Below, piece after piece: positions 1 to 9,537 of a stretch of 64,000 nt of DNA. The position numbers and the translations under genes were made by a program. Within the stretch, counting starts at the first letter, position 1. Each line of letters opens with the position of its first letter. The DNA is taken from positions 1-64,000 of the forward strand of contig NZ_VCBL01000004.1 of the NCBI RefSeq assembly GCF_007896435.1, read 5' to 3'. The stretch is from Rummeliibacillus suwonensis. GTDB lineage: Bacteria > Bacillota > Bacilli > Bacillales_A > Planococcaceae. The notes under the pieces were generated by a model that ran no database searches, was not told where the DNA came from, and worked only from the letters and a program-made list of their open reading frames with translations.

Positions 1-189
1 ACATCTGTCGCTTACGCTTTCGATGCGGAAGGAGATCTGGAGTCAACATCGTGTTGACTCGAGGAGATTGAAGCCAAGCCCGTGGAAAGCGCCGTCTGCA
101 ACGGAACAAAAATTTCTGAATATTAATGTTCATGTTGATTTAAAATGTTCGTGTTTTTTACCTGAATTTTACATTATGAAATTGATTCG
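1..189 (+). repeat. Family A repeat, right-hand part
   Basis: This is the right half of a dispersed GC-rich element and it enters from the window edge. It shares a long, almost identical stretch with 23162-23308, including the palindrome GTCAACATCGTGTTGAC, the block GAGGAGATTGAAGCC and the AT-rich end ATGAAATTGATTC. It shows no credible coding capacity. Confidence 0.8.
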
Positions 190-446
190 AATATATAAAT
201 TTTACATAAAAATCGAAAATAATATAAATTAAGTTAATTCCATAATTCTAACACTTGTCTCACAAGGGTTTCAAAACAATAAAATATGGGACCTCCCCAA
301 TTTGGTATAATTTAAATGACCAAAACAGATAAACAGAACCATTGATTGGAACTTAAAAAGATGATGTCTGTGTTGAGAGAACATCATCTTCATTTAAATA
401 ATTTAGAATTTTTTCAGAGTAACCAAAGATACATTTTAAAAAGTGC

Positions 447-492
447 AAAAAAACTGCAGGTCATCCAATTTATAAGGATTTGCCTGCAGTTT
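447..492 (-). terminator. Intrinsic terminator of bdhA
   Basis: Inverted repeat AAACTGCAGG / CCTGCAGTTT, followed on the minus strand by a run of T, 40 bases past the bdhA stop. A second, weaker hairpin (AAGATGATGT / ACATCATCTT, 358-390) lies just beyond it and may be a backup. Confidence 0.8.
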
Positions 493-531
493 CGTTTTTC
501 TATTTATCTTTTAATTTGATATAGTTAAGAC

Positions 532-1581
532 CTATTTTTCTCCGCTTAATTCAACTAGAATTTTAGCTTGAGATTTGTCGTTCGTTAATGCTTCAAAGCC
601 TTTTTCTACAATATCGTCTAATACAATTTGAGAGGTGACGATACCTTGTGGTTTCAATTGACCAGTGCCCATTAAATCTACAGTTTGTTGGAATGTAGTT
701 GGTGTATAAGCAATGGTTGAAGTGATTTTGACACCTGTATTCGTTAAATGTAATGGGTTCCATTCGATAGGACGCGCAAAGATAGAAACGATCACCATTG
801 TCCCACGTGCACGAGTTGAATCGATGGCTTGTTTAAAGGTTGGAGCCACTCCAGCCACTTCAAATGTTACATCTACTCCATTAGGGACGATTTCTCGAAC
901 AGCTGCTGGTCCATTGACTTTCCCTGAGTTGATGATATGCGTAGCACCCAGTTCTTTCGCTTTTTCTAAACGCGTTTCAGAAAGATCCAGAACAATAATT
1001 TTAGTGGCACCCGCTGCTTTTGCGGCAAGTGTTGTCAATAACCCGATTGGGCCTGCACCATAGATGGCTACGGTATCTCCAAAGCGTAAATCGGCTTCCT
1101 TAACAGCTTGTACAGCTACGGCTGTTGGTTCCACTAAAGCACCATCTTGAAGTGTTAGCGTTTCAGGTAAGCGATATAAATTGGATTCTGGAGCATTTGC
1201 GTATTTGGTGAAACCGCCGTCTCCATGTAAACCGATAAAGCTGAAGCCATCATAACAGTCAACATCTTCTGGTTTATCGCCATGTGTTAATGTTGGATTC
1301 ACCACTACGCGATCTCCCACTTTATAATTTTGAACGTCCTTGCCGACTTTTTCAATAATCCCTGCAAATTCATGACCCATAATAATGGGAGCGATTTCCC
1401 CAGTGAGTTCATCTGCTTTTTCAACGGGTACAAACACAGGTCCCTCTTGATATTCATGTAAGTCACTACCACAGATCCCTGCCCATGCGACACGAACGGT
1501 TACTTCATTATCTTTTAATGGTTTTAATTCTTTTTCTTCAATACGAATGTCTTTCTTACCATGCCATACTGCTGCTTTCAT
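532..1581 (-). CDS. bdhA: (R,R)-butanediol dehydrogenase, zinc-dependent
   Basis: Medium-chain dehydrogenase of 349 residues that closely follows Bacillus BdhA. It should interconvert acetoin and 2,3-butanediol with NAD(H) in the cytoplasm, for overflow metabolism and redox balance. Visible are the catalytic zinc site (Cys37 in GICGSD, His70-Glu71 in GHEF), and a Rossmann motif GAGPIG at 175-180. The four-cysteine structural-zinc lobe of classical alcohol dehydrogenases is absent, as is usual for butanediol dehydrogenases. The ATG has a GGGAGG SD. The gene stands alone, ends in its own terminator and has a probable CcpA site upstream, which fits catabolite control of acetoin metabolism. The substrate within the family is inferred. 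Confidence 0.9.
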   Translation of the reverse strand: MKAAVWHGKKDIRIEEKELKPLKDNEVTVRVAWAGICGSDLHEYQEGPVFVPVEKADELTGEIAPIIMGHEFAGIIEKVGKDVQNYKVGDRVVVNPTLTHGDKPEDVDCYDGFSFIGLHGDGGFTKYANAPESNLYRLPETLTLQDGALVEPTAVAVQAVKEADLRFGDTVAIYGAGPIGLLTTLAAKAAGATKIIVLDLSETRLEKAKELGATHIINSGKVNGPAAVREIVPNGVDVTFEVAGVAPTFKQAIDSTRARGTMVIVSIFARPIEWNPLHLTNTGVKITSTIAYTPTTFQQTVDLMGTGQLKPQGIVTSQIVLDDIVEKGFEALTNDKSQAKILVELSGEK

Positions 1582-1674
1582 TGTTTAGACCCTCCCAGAA
1601 AATTATATTTATATAGTTTAAATTCGTATAAATTTCATCATATATAGGCTAACTTCTTCTATGTGCACAGTTTC

Positions 1675-1688
1675 CGGAAACGTTTTCA
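1675..1688 (-). promoter_or_regulatory. Candidate CcpA (cre) site upstream of bdhA
   Basis: Minus-strand TGAAAACGTTTCCG matches 12 of 14 positions of the Bacillus cre consensus TGWAANCGNTNWCA. It lies about 95 bases upstream of the bdhA start in the presumed promoter region. Confidence 0.55.
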
Positions 1689-1699
1689 CAAATGTACTA

Positions 1700-2200
1700 T
1701 ATCTACTATTTTTAGTACGACTATATTATAAATTATCTTTTTATAAAATGCACTTTATTAGACTTATAATATTGAGGTTAAAACGCAGCCTAAAATAACT
1801 AGTTTTAGAGCTAAATATTAATAGAATCTTTCTATAAGATGCAGCTTCATAAGCTTTTATCTGCAACAATGCAATATTCTTCTTAAGTTACAAATAATCC
1901 CATTGTAAATAAAACATAGCTATTGTAAAATGAAAAGCGAAAATTGTTGATGTACATACACTTGTTTTCACATTAAACACTGACTTAACAAGTAGACTGG
2001 GCAACGACATAACTATTTCTATACTTATTTCAGTCAACCGGTTTCTATAGAAATCGGTTTTTTATATTTTATGTGTGTTATATAAAGCGGCAACTTTTAA
2101 AAAAATATCTGCCTCGCCTGTAACAAACAACAATAGTCGTAATGTTAAAACAAAATCTATATCCAATGAATATGTCAGATAGAATCTAACTTATGTATCA
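1700..2200. other. AT-rich intergenic region, no gene seen
   Basis: The divergent gap between bdhA and ypsA carries no convincing ORF. The one notable structure is the orphan plus-strand terminator at 2036-2066. The rest is AT-rich. Confidence 0.5.
2036..2066 (+). terminator. Orphan intrinsic terminator upstream of ypsA
   Basis: AACCGGTTTC-TATA-GAAATCGGTT, a 10-bp stem with one G-T pair, is followed by T6. No plus-strand gene precedes it in the window, so it either ends a short untranslated RNA starting in 1750-2000 or attenuates a ypsA leader. Confidence 0.6.
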
Positions 2201-2215
2201 AAGTGGGAGGTATAT

Positions 2216-2776
2216 ATGCTAACTCGTCTTGTTATAACTGGCTATAAGGCACATGAACTTGGTATTTTCGACGATCATCATCCTGGCATTCCTATTATCA
2301 AAAAAGCCTTACAGGATCGAATTATTCCACTCCTTGAAGATGGGCTTGAGTGGGTGATTTTAAGTGGTCAACTAGGTGTAGAAACTTGGACCGCAGAAGT
2401 GATTATGGATTTGCAAATGGAATATCCTGAGTTGAAATATGCAATCATGACACCCTTTTTAGACCAAGAAAAAAATTGGAACGAATCCAAACAAGAAAAA
2501 TATGAAATGATTTTATCACAAGCTGATTTTGTGACAAGTCTAACAAAACGACCATATGAAGCTCCTTGGCAATTTATCGAAAAAAATAAATTCTTTCTAA
2601 AAAATTCTGATGGGATCCTGATCGTTTATGATGAGGAAAAAGAAGGTTCGCCAAAATATATAAAAAAACTGGCTGAGCAGTATGCCAACAATCATGACTA
2701 TGAAATTTTCCTAATTAATGCGTATGATTTACAAATCGCTGCAGAAGAAGAACAGATGAAAAAGTGGGAAGAATAA
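2216..2776 (+). CDS. ypsA: DUF1273 / YpsA-like SLOG-family protein
   Basis: Protein of 186 residues matching B. subtilis YpsA along its length, with the same landmarks: TGYKAHELGIF near the N-terminus, EWVILSGQLGVE at about 45, YAIMTPFLDQEKNW at about 80, and DGILIVYDEEKEGSPKY near 140. The family has a Rossmann-like SLOG fold. In Firmicutes it has been linked to cell division and stress, but its biochemical activity is not settled. SD GGGAGG precedes the ATG. In B. subtilis ypsA lies next to gpsB; no gpsB is seen here, so the gene appears monocistronic. Confidence 0.88.
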   Translation: MLTRLVITGYKAHELGIFDDHHPGIPIIKKALQDRIIPLLEDGLEWVILSGQLGVETWTAEVIMDLQMEYPELKYAIMTPFLDQEKNWNESKQEKYEMILSQADFVTSLTKRPYEAPWQFIEKNKFFLKNSDGILIVYDEEKEGSPKYIKKLAEQYANNHDYEIFLINAYDLQIAAEEEQMKKWEE

Positions 2777-2952
2777 TAATCTACTATTATATTAAGGTTA
2801 GAACTGATTTCAACAGTCAGTGGTCAAGTTCTCGGTACGAAAAAACTACCATTATGTAAGCTAGAGTTTTTATTTTCGCAGATAGATTGTTGTATCAAGA
2901 TTTCATTGCTATTCTTACATTAATTGTCTGTTCCATTTCATCATCTAACAAA

Positions 2953-2980
2953 AGAGGCCTTGTTGGGTCTCTCGTTTTTA
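2953..2980 (+). terminator. Terminator downstream of ypsA
   Basis: AGAGGCC / GGTCTCT stem (one G-T pair) followed by CGTTTTTATTT, about 175 bases after the ypsA stop. Confidence 0.6.
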
Positions 2981-3077
2981 TTTACCCTATTTTCATCATC
3001 CCAATTTTCTAAACCAGTTATTTTTGATCATTCTATGACAAATCCCTACTTATCGCCTTTGTTTTATCGATATTATA

Positions 3078-3106
3078 TTGTTTATCACATGGTTTTATGC
3101 TAAGAT
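3078..3106 (+). promoter_or_regulatory. Sigma-A promoter of the LLM / ATP-grasp operon
   Basis: TTGTTT (-35), 17-base spacer, TAAGAT (-10). This gives a 5' leader of about 50 bases before the ATG at 3165. Confidence 0.65.
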
Positions 3107-3164
3107 AAACACACGTAATAGTCAGACTATTTAAAAATCAGACTGGAAAGGCGGCTTTAAGGAT

Positions 3165-4229
3165 ATGAAATACGGATATTGGTCACCTCTTTATGGTGGT
3201 TGGTTACGCAATATTGAGGATGAATATAAACAAATGCCAGCTACATTTGATTATGTAAAAAAAGTGGCTCAGCAAGCTGAACAACTTGGCTATGATATGA
3301 CCCTGATCGCTGAGTTGTTTTTAAATGATATTAAAGGAATCGAGGAACCTGCATTAGATGCTTGGTCTACTGCCGCAGCTGTTGCCGCAGTTACAGAAAA
3401 GCTAAACATCCTTGTAGCTATTCGCCCAGGTTATTATAAACCACAAACTTTTGGAAAAATGGCTTCAAATATCGATCATATTAGCAAGGGTCGTCTTGCT
3501 TTGAATATCGTATCTGCATGGTGGGAAGAAGAAGCACGACAATATGGCGGTGCTTTCACTGCTCATGATTCACGCTATGCCCGTGCGGAAGAATTTGTCA
3601 ATGCATTAGAAGAATTATTCACAAAAACACCTGCATCATTTAAAGGTGATTATTATGAATTCGAAAACACTTATCTTTTACCAAAACCATTAAGAAACAA
3701 CCATATCCCTATTTTTGCTGGTGGTGAATCTGAAACTGGTAAACAAACAATCTCTAGAATTTGTGACTCTTATGTCATGCATGGTGGTACGATAGAAGAG
3801 ATCGAAGCGAAGATTAAAGAAATGAATGGTCGACGCGTGGAACTTGGTAAACCAGATTTCGAAACATTTGGTATGGCTGCCTATGTTATTTGCCGTGATA
3901 CAGAAGAGGAAGCACAAGCTGAATTAGAAAGAATCACTTCGATGAATCCAGATAGCAAAGCATATGCCGGTTATCAAGATTTCACAAGCAAATCACAACT
4001 AAATGTAAAAGTCAGCAAAGAAGATTATTGTGTATCAAATCGTGGCTTACGTCCAAATTTAGTAGGTACTCCTGAACAAATCGCAAAACGTATTCTTGCC
4101 TATGAAGAAGTTGGGTTGAATTTATTGATCCTACAATTCTCACCACAGCTAGAAGAAATGAAGATCTTTGCTGAAAAAGTAAAACCATTAGTAGAACAAC
4201 TTAGAAATAAAAAAGTGGAGGTTAAATGA
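3165..4229 (+). CDS. LLM-class FMN-dependent monooxygenase (SsuD/SfnG-like)
   Basis: Bacterial luciferase-like TIM-barrel protein of 354 residues. The pattern YWSPLYGGW at the N-terminus, SNIDHISKGRLALNIVSAWW at about 105-125 and the HDSRYARAEEF segment are typical of the SsuD/SfnG branch, which uses FMNH2 and O2 to cleave C-S bonds of alkanesulfonates or sulfones. A separate flavin reductase would be needed and none is adjacent. It is the first gene of a two-gene operon whose stop overlaps the ATP-grasp start, implying coupled expression. The substrate is unknown. An unusual partner gene suggests its product or substrate may be an amino-acid or peptide conjugate. Confidence 0.88.
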   Translation: MKYGYWSPLYGGWLRNIEDEYKQMPATFDYVKKVAQQAEQLGYDMTLIAELFLNDIKGIEEPALDAWSTAAAVAAVTEKLNILVAIRPGYYKPQTFGKMASNIDHISKGRLALNIVSAWWEEEARQYGGAFTAHDSRYARAEEFVNALEELFTKTPASFKGDYYEFENTYLLPKPLRNNHIPIFAGGESETGKQTISRICDSYVMHGGTIEEIEAKIKEMNGRRVELGKPDFETFGMAAYVICRDTEEEAQAELERITSMNPDSKAYAGYQDFTSKSQLNVKVSKEDYCVSNRGLRPNLVGTPEQIAKRILAYEEVGLNLLILQFSPQLEEMKIFAEKVKPLVEQLRNKKVEVK

Positions 4230-5182
4230 TGTCAAAAGTTTATATTATTCATGAAAACAGCGAATGGACAGATCATTTAACAAAACGTTTAGATGAACTA
4301 AATATTCCATATGAAGAATGGTTCTTAGATCAAGGGACAGTTGATTTAAGTTCTGTACCACCAGAAGGAATATTTTACAGTCGTATGAGCGCATCATCAC
4401 ATACACGTGATCACCGTTTTGCACCAGAACTTGCAAACGCAGTACTTGCTTGGTTAGAATTCCACGGCCGTACTGTCTTTAATGGAACAGATGCACTTAA
4501 ATTGGAACTAAGTAAAGTAAATCAATACTTAGCACTTGAAAAAGCCGGTATCCGTACACCAAGAACGATTGCTGCTGTTGGTAAACAACAAATTATTGAA
4601 GCAGCAAAGAAAATCAATACCCCTTCATTTATCACGAAACATAATCGTGCTGGTAAGGGACTTGGTGTTCAATTATTCAACACTATTGAAGCATTAGAAG
4701 CATATGTAAATGGTCCACTTTACGAAGAACCCGTTGATGGTATTACATTAATCCAACAATACATCAAATCGCCAGAATCATTTATTACTCGTGCTGAATT
4801 TGTTAATGCTAAATTTGTTTACGCTGTACAGGTTGATACATCAAAAGGTTTCGAGTTGTGCCCAGCGGACGCTTGTCAGATCAATGACTTATTCTGCCCT
4901 GTTGGCGAACAAGTAGAAGAAAAGCCTAAATTCCAAATCGTAGATAATTCCGTATTAGATTTAGAACAAATCAAATCTTATGAAAAATTCTTAAAAGATC
5001 AAAATATCACGGTTGCAGGCATTGAATTCATTAAAGCTGAAGATGGTACAGTTTACACTTATGATATCAACACAAATACGAACTATAATAGTGATGCTGA
5101 AGCCAGAGCTGGAAAATACGGTATGCTAGAACTTGCTACTTTCTTAGGCAAAGCATTAGAAAAAGAGCAAGCGCTTGTTTAA
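4229..5182 (+). CDS. ATP-grasp domain protein (RimK-like ligase)
   Basis: About 317 residues with an ATP-grasp core: a preceding alpha/beta domain, the ATP-binding segment FITKHNRAGKGLGVQLF around 135-150, ITLIQQYIKSPESFITRAEF, and the metal-binding end FIKAEDGTVYTYDINTNTN. ATP-grasp ligases form an amide or peptide bond through an acyl phosphate. I cannot name the substrates. ATGs at 4226 and 4229 are both possible; the GGAGG at 4217-4221 sits 7 bases from the second, so I start there. The TGATG overlap with the monooxygenase indicates translational coupling. A two-stem terminator follows. It resembles RimK-type alpha-glutamate ligases only loosely. Confidence 0.8.
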   Translation: MSKVYIIHENSEWTDHLTKRLDELNIPYEEWFLDQGTVDLSSVPPEGIFYSRMSASSHTRDHRFAPELANAVLAWLEFHGRTVFNGTDALKLELSKVNQYLALEKAGIRTPRTIAAVGKQQIIEAAKKINTPSFITKHNRAGKGLGVQLFNTIEALEAYVNGPLYEEPVDGITLIQQYIKSPESFITRAEFVNAKFVYAVQVDTSKGFELCPADACQINDLFCPVGEQVEEKPKFQIVDNSVLDLEQIKSYEKFLKDQNITVAGIEFIKAEDGTVYTYDINTNTNYNSDAEARAGKYGMLELATFLGKALEKEQALV

Positions 5183-5242
5183 TAGTAAAAATAAAAAGTA
5201 GCTTATGCTGGAACAATAATCTAAGAAAATATGCCATATACA

Positions 5243-5287
5243 AAAGCACAGAATGCGGATTGAATAGCATTCTGTGCTTTATTTTTA
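5243..5287 (+). terminator. Terminator between ATP-grasp gene and cfa
   Basis: 14-bp perfect stem AAAGCACAGAATGC / GCATTCTGTGCTTT followed by ATTTTTAT. It probably serves the plus-strand operon, and perhaps the converging cfa gene as well. Confidence 0.85.
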
Positions 5288-5330
5288 TATAATCCAAAAT
5301 GGAGTTTGCATCCAGCCCTTTATATTTGCA

Positions 5331-6500
5331 CTATTGATACATATATTCACGGGTCATTGGCATTTCATTGTTAACACCTTTTGTAAAGATCAATTGTGAT
5401 AAGTCAATATTACCTGCAGCAAATGATGCGGCACATGCATTTAAGTAAAGTCTCCACATACGGATAAATGTCTCATCCTTCATCTTTTTCACTTCTTCTA
5501 TTGCCCCTTCAAAGTTGGATGCCCATATATCTAATGTTTTCTCATAATGACGACGAAGACTTTCAAGATCGACTAAATGAAATTGTTTGGATGTAATATG
5601 CTGAACAAGCTCTGCTACACCTGGTACATAGCCTCCAGGGAAAATATATTGATCAATCCATGAATTCGATGCACCTTCCTTTTGGCACGTAATACAATGG
5701 AGCATAGATATTCCTCCATCCGCAAGTAAATCATAGACTTTTTCAAAGTATTCCTCTAAATGGTCCTGACCTACATGTTCTAACATACCGACTGATACTA
5801 CACGATCGAATGATCCTTGTATATCTCGGTAATCCATAAGCTTGACATCGACTAAATCGATGAGATTTTCTTCAATAATTCTTTCTTTCACACGTGCATA
5901 TTGTTCGTTTGATAATGTAATACCTGTAGCTTTTACGCCATATTTTTTGGCAGCAGTGACGATGAGTTCGCCCCACCCACAACCAATATCTAAGAGGGTT
6001 TGATCCTTTTGGAGATTAAGTTTTTTGAGGATATATGCAACTTTATTGCGTTGTGCATCGGCTAATGACTCATTTTCATGTTTAAAGTATGCACATGAAT
6101 AGGTCATCGTTTCATCTAACCATAATTTATAAAAATCATTGCCGATATCATAGTGGAATTGAATATTTTCTTTGCTATGTTTTTTATTGTTCGTAATGGT
6201 CTTTAAAAGGGTTTTATATAACTTGCCATTGCCAAGAAAACTACCTTGTTTTTCATAAATCGATTGAACAACTCTTTTTAAGTCCCCTTCAACTTCAAGT
6301 TTCCCTGTCATATATGCTTCGCCCATTGCCATAGATGGATCTTGCACAATTTCAGCTTTGGGAATCACTTCATTCATCTTTATTCTAAAAACAGGTTTTC
6401 CTTCTCCATAATGGACCTTTTCCCCATCCCATAATGTAATTTCTACAGGATCGGAAAATGTACTTTTAAATAACGTCTTGTAAAAATATTGATCGATCAT
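5331..6500 (-). CDS. cfa: Cyclopropane-fatty-acyl-phospholipid synthase family methyltransferase
   Basis: About 389 residues. It should transfer a methylene group from S-adenosylmethionine to cis double bonds of membrane phospholipid acyl chains. The family blocks are in order: N-terminal lipid-binding part, then FHYDIGNDFYKLWLD and MTYSCAYF near 118-142, the SAM motif LLDIGCGWG near 170-177, GITLSNEQ and VSVGMLEHVG, with a basic C-terminal part. A GTG at 6509 is in frame, but GAGGTG lies 6 bases before the ATG at 6500, so I use that. Length agrees with E. coli Cfa. Single-gene unit; no special regulation seen. Confidence 0.9.
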   Translation of the reverse strand: MIDQYFYKTLFKSTFSDPVEITLWDGEKVHYGEGKPVFRIKMNEVIPKAEIVQDPSMAMGEAYMTGKLEVEGDLKRVVQSIYEKQGSFLGNGKLYKTLLKTITNNKKHSKENIQFHYDIGNDFYKLWLDETMTYSCAYFKHENESLADAQRNKVAYILKKLNLQKDQTLLDIGCGWGELIVTAAKKYGVKATGITLSNEQYARVKERIIEENLIDLVDVKLMDYRDIQGSFDRVVSVGMLEHVGQDHLEEYFEKVYDLLADGGISMLHCITCQKEGASNSWIDQYIFPGGYVPGVAELVQHITSKQFHLVDLESLRRHYEKTLDIWASNFEGAIEEVKKMKDETFIRMWRLYLNACAASFAAGNIDLSQLIFTKGVNNEMPMTREYMYQ

Positions 6501-6716
6501 CTTCCACACCTCGAATAATAAGTAATGGACACCTTTTTCTGTCTGCGAATGACCGCAATCTAGAAATCGGATCCAAAGTCAAATAATTATTGGAAAATTA
6601 TTGTATACAAAATCATTATAACACTAAATCTCAAATTCAAAGTAAAATGGGTTATATGCTTTTATATAATCTATCCTGAATAATTCGAAAAGGTGACAAA
6701 TTGGATATTTTTACAC

Positions 6717-6748
6717 AAAAAAGCCCCATCCTATTGGATGAGGCAAAA
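6717..6748 (-). terminator. Terminator of xpt-pbuX operon
   Basis: Stem GCCTCATCC / GGATGGGGC with an AATA loop, followed on the minus strand by TTTTTTG, 13 bases after the pbuX stop. Confidence 0.85.
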
Positions 6749-6760
6749 ATAATCTAGATG

Positions 6761-8092
6761 TTAAACATGCTTTTCAGTGAGGTTCGTTTTGACTTCGTTT
6801 GTTTCCTTTTTCACTTCTATTTTTTCATCCCGTCTCCACGGAATCATGTTGAAGATAATATTTAATACGATTGCTGTTACACTACCAGCAACAATGCCAT
6901 TACTTGTTAGAATACGCACTGTTTCTGGAAGCACTTTGAAAATATCAGGAACGACTGTTACACCAAGCCCCATACCAATCGAGCAAGCAATGATCATTGC
7001 ATTTCCTTCTGATTCATTTATTGCACTGCCTAACATTTTGACACCTTGTGAAATAACCATACCAAACATAGCGATCATCGCACCACCAAGTACAGCTGTA
7101 GGAATGATTGTTGTTAGTGCAGCAATTTTAGGCAAGAAACCCAATGCGACAAGCATAATTCCTGTGATAAAGATGACAGCACGATTTTTTACACCTGTCA
7201 TTTGTATTAGACCCACATTTTGAGAAAACGCTGTATAAGGGAATGAGTTAAAGATCCCACCAATAATTGAAGCTAAACCTTCTGAACGATAACCACGTGC
7301 TAGTGCCTTATCGTTAATAGGTGTATTTGTCATACTGCTCAATGCAAAATAAGAGCCTGTAGATTCAACAAGCGATACAATCGCTACAAGCGTCATAATG
7401 ATGATTGGTTGTGCATGGAATTCTGGTGTTGCAAAGTAAAACGGTGTTACAATTTGTCCCCATGCAGCATCAGCTACTGGTGAAAAATCTACCTTTCCCA
7501 TAAAAGCAGCTACTACAGTGCCAAGTACTAAACCTATTAAAATGGCAATTGAACGAACAAATCCTTTTGTGAAACGATACAGTAAAACAATAGCGATTAA
7601 TGTACCAAACGCAAGTGAAATATTAGAAACTGACCCGAAATCAGGAGCTCCTTGACCACCACCTGCATTATTAATAGCGACTGGGATTAATGTGATCCCA
7701 ATAATCGTGACGACAGAACCAGTAACAATGGGCGGGAAGAATTTTACGAGTTTTCCAAAGATACCTGAAATAAGGACAACGATTAAACCGGACGCAATAA
7801 TTGCACCATAAATAGAGCCAATACCGTATTTTGAGCCAATGCCAATGATTGGTGTTACAGCTGTAAATGTACATCCAAGAACTAACGGTAATCCAATACC
7901 AATTACTTTACCACGCATAACTTGTAATAATGTCGCGATACCACACATCATAATATCAATAGATACTAAATACGTTAACTGAGTTGAATCAAATTTTAAT
8001 GCACCACCAATGATTAATGGTACTAAAATGGCTCCCGCATACATTGCTAATAAATGTTGGATTCCAAGTGTTGCAAGTTTTGCCTTGTTCAT
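6761..8092 (-). CDS. pbuX: Xanthine permease, NCS2 family
   Basis: Polytopic membrane protein of 443 residues with about 12-14 hydrophobic segments, closely following B. subtilis PbuX: QHLLAMYAGAILVPLI at 12-27, TYLVSIDIMMCGIATLLQ at 40-57, and IGIGLPLVLGCTFTAV. It imports xanthine (possibly guanine) by cation symport for salvage. The ATG follows xpt by 15 bases, with SD AGGAGG overlapping the xpt stop. Expression should follow the guanine riboswitch upstream of xpt. Confidence 0.93.
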   Translation of the reverse strand: MNKAKLATLGIQHLLAMYAGAILVPLIIGGALKFDSTQLTYLVSIDIMMCGIATLLQVMRGKVIGIGLPLVLGCTFTAVTPIIGIGSKYGIGSIYGAIIASGLIVVLISGIFGKLVKFFPPIVTGSVVTIIGITLIPVAINNAGGGQGAPDFGSVSNISLAFGTLIAIVLLYRFTKGFVRSIAILIGLVLGTVVAAFMGKVDFSPVADAAWGQIVTPFYFATPEFHAQPIIIMTLVAIVSLVESTGSYFALSSMTNTPINDKALARGYRSEGLASIIGGIFNSFPYTAFSQNVGLIQMTGVKNRAVIFITGIMLVALGFLPKIAALTTIIPTAVLGGAMIAMFGMVISQGVKMLGSAINESEGNAMIIACSIGMGLGVTVVPDIFKVLPETVRILTSNGIVAGSVTAIVLNIIFNMIPWRRDEKIEVKKETNEVKTNLTEKHV

Positions 8093-8107
8093 CTGATTAG
8101 TTGCCTC

Positions 8108-8725
<618 letters not shown>

Positions 8726-8840
8726 TCAATGACCGGATTTTCAAGAATTCACATGCTGCGAACCTGATAGGCAATACCCCGCAATGCTGCGTCCTTCTCC
8801 TATCTTTCTTGACACGAGCCACTTCAGTTTTTAAATAGAT

Positions 8841-8899
8841 AAAAAGCCCGAAGAACTCGTACATCCAATCATCTATGAGTGGAGCAAGTCCTTCGAGCT
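8841..8899 (-). terminator. Riboswitch-controlled terminator in the xpt leader
   Basis: On the minus strand a stem of about 14 bp (AGCTCGAAGGACTT with GAGTTCTTCGGGCT, G-T pairs allowed) ends in TTTTT. Its loop contains CTCATAG, complementary to the 3' strand of aptamer helix P1 (CTATGAG), which gives the usual antiterminator alternative. Guanine binding should cause termination. Confidence 0.8.
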
Positions 8900-8937
8900 A
8901 TAAGTCGAAAAGAACAATTTATAAACATTGCGTTGCT

Positions 8938-9006
8938 TCTCATAGTCAGATCATTTACGGTGATCTGGTAGAAACTTGCAAGCCATATTCTTGCTATTAT
9001 ATGAGT
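8938..9006 (-). promoter_or_regulatory. Guanine (purine) riboswitch aptamer
   Basis: The minus strand reads ATATAAT-N11-TATGGC, then GTTTCTACC, CCGTAAATG and GACTATGAG, the conserved core of the purine riboswitch. The two hairpin arms are GCAAG.. and AGATCACC..GATCT. The specificity position in GACTATG is C, as in guanine or hypoxanthine aptamers, not U as in adenine aptamers. It lies about 260 bases upstream of xpt. Confidence 0.95.
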
Positions 9007-9040
9007 AAATGATATTCAGTTTTAAATTGAGAATGTCCCA

Positions 9041-9068
9041 ATTATAGCATGCTATTTATAAAATTCAA
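9041..9068 (-). promoter_or_regulatory. Sigma-A promoter of xpt-pbuX
   Basis: Minus-strand TTGAAT, 16-base spacer, TATAAT; the start would fall near 9035, about 30 bases before the aptamer. A PurR box was not recognised. Confidence 0.7.
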
Positions 9069-9537
9069 TAAAACATTAAAATATAGAATAATTCTGATAA
9101 TTGTAAAACCCGAATATTTACAGATATTGAAACGAAATTTCAGCTAATCTCCGAACATTTTAGAGGATAATCACACCAATTCTCTTATATATTCATCCTT
9201 CTCGCTTACTTCGCATCATTATCATACAATATTTTCCACAAAGGATGATTACCCAATATGATTAGCTAAGTTTCGGTACGTCTTAGTCGTTTTCCTATAA
9301 GTGCGCCCATTTAGTGAAATCATTTAGCGACCGGGCATGACAAGTGAGACCCCTATATGAAAACACGACCTGGATTTCATGAGGAGGCCTCCATGCTCGC
9401 CCAATCTGAAATGACATACAAAGTAAATATAATAGAGGAAATAGCATCCGAATTGTTAAATAGTTTATGAAAAGAAAATCATTCGTTTTTTTTAGCTCAA
9501 AAGCATTGTGAAACCGATTCTATAGACTATTTTTTTA
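9069..9537. other. Intergenic region with decayed repeat
   Basis: No gene seen. Part of 9330-9405 (GTGAGACCCC, GAGGAGGC, ATGCTCGCCC) resembles degenerate family B core. A loose inverted pair (AGCTAATC near 9144, GATTAGCT near 9259) may mark another old insertion. Confidence 0.4.

Noticed and set aside
9131-9285. Inverted pair AGCTAATC / GATTAGCT as a MITE
   Set aside because: The match is short and interrupted, and no second copy was found in the window.
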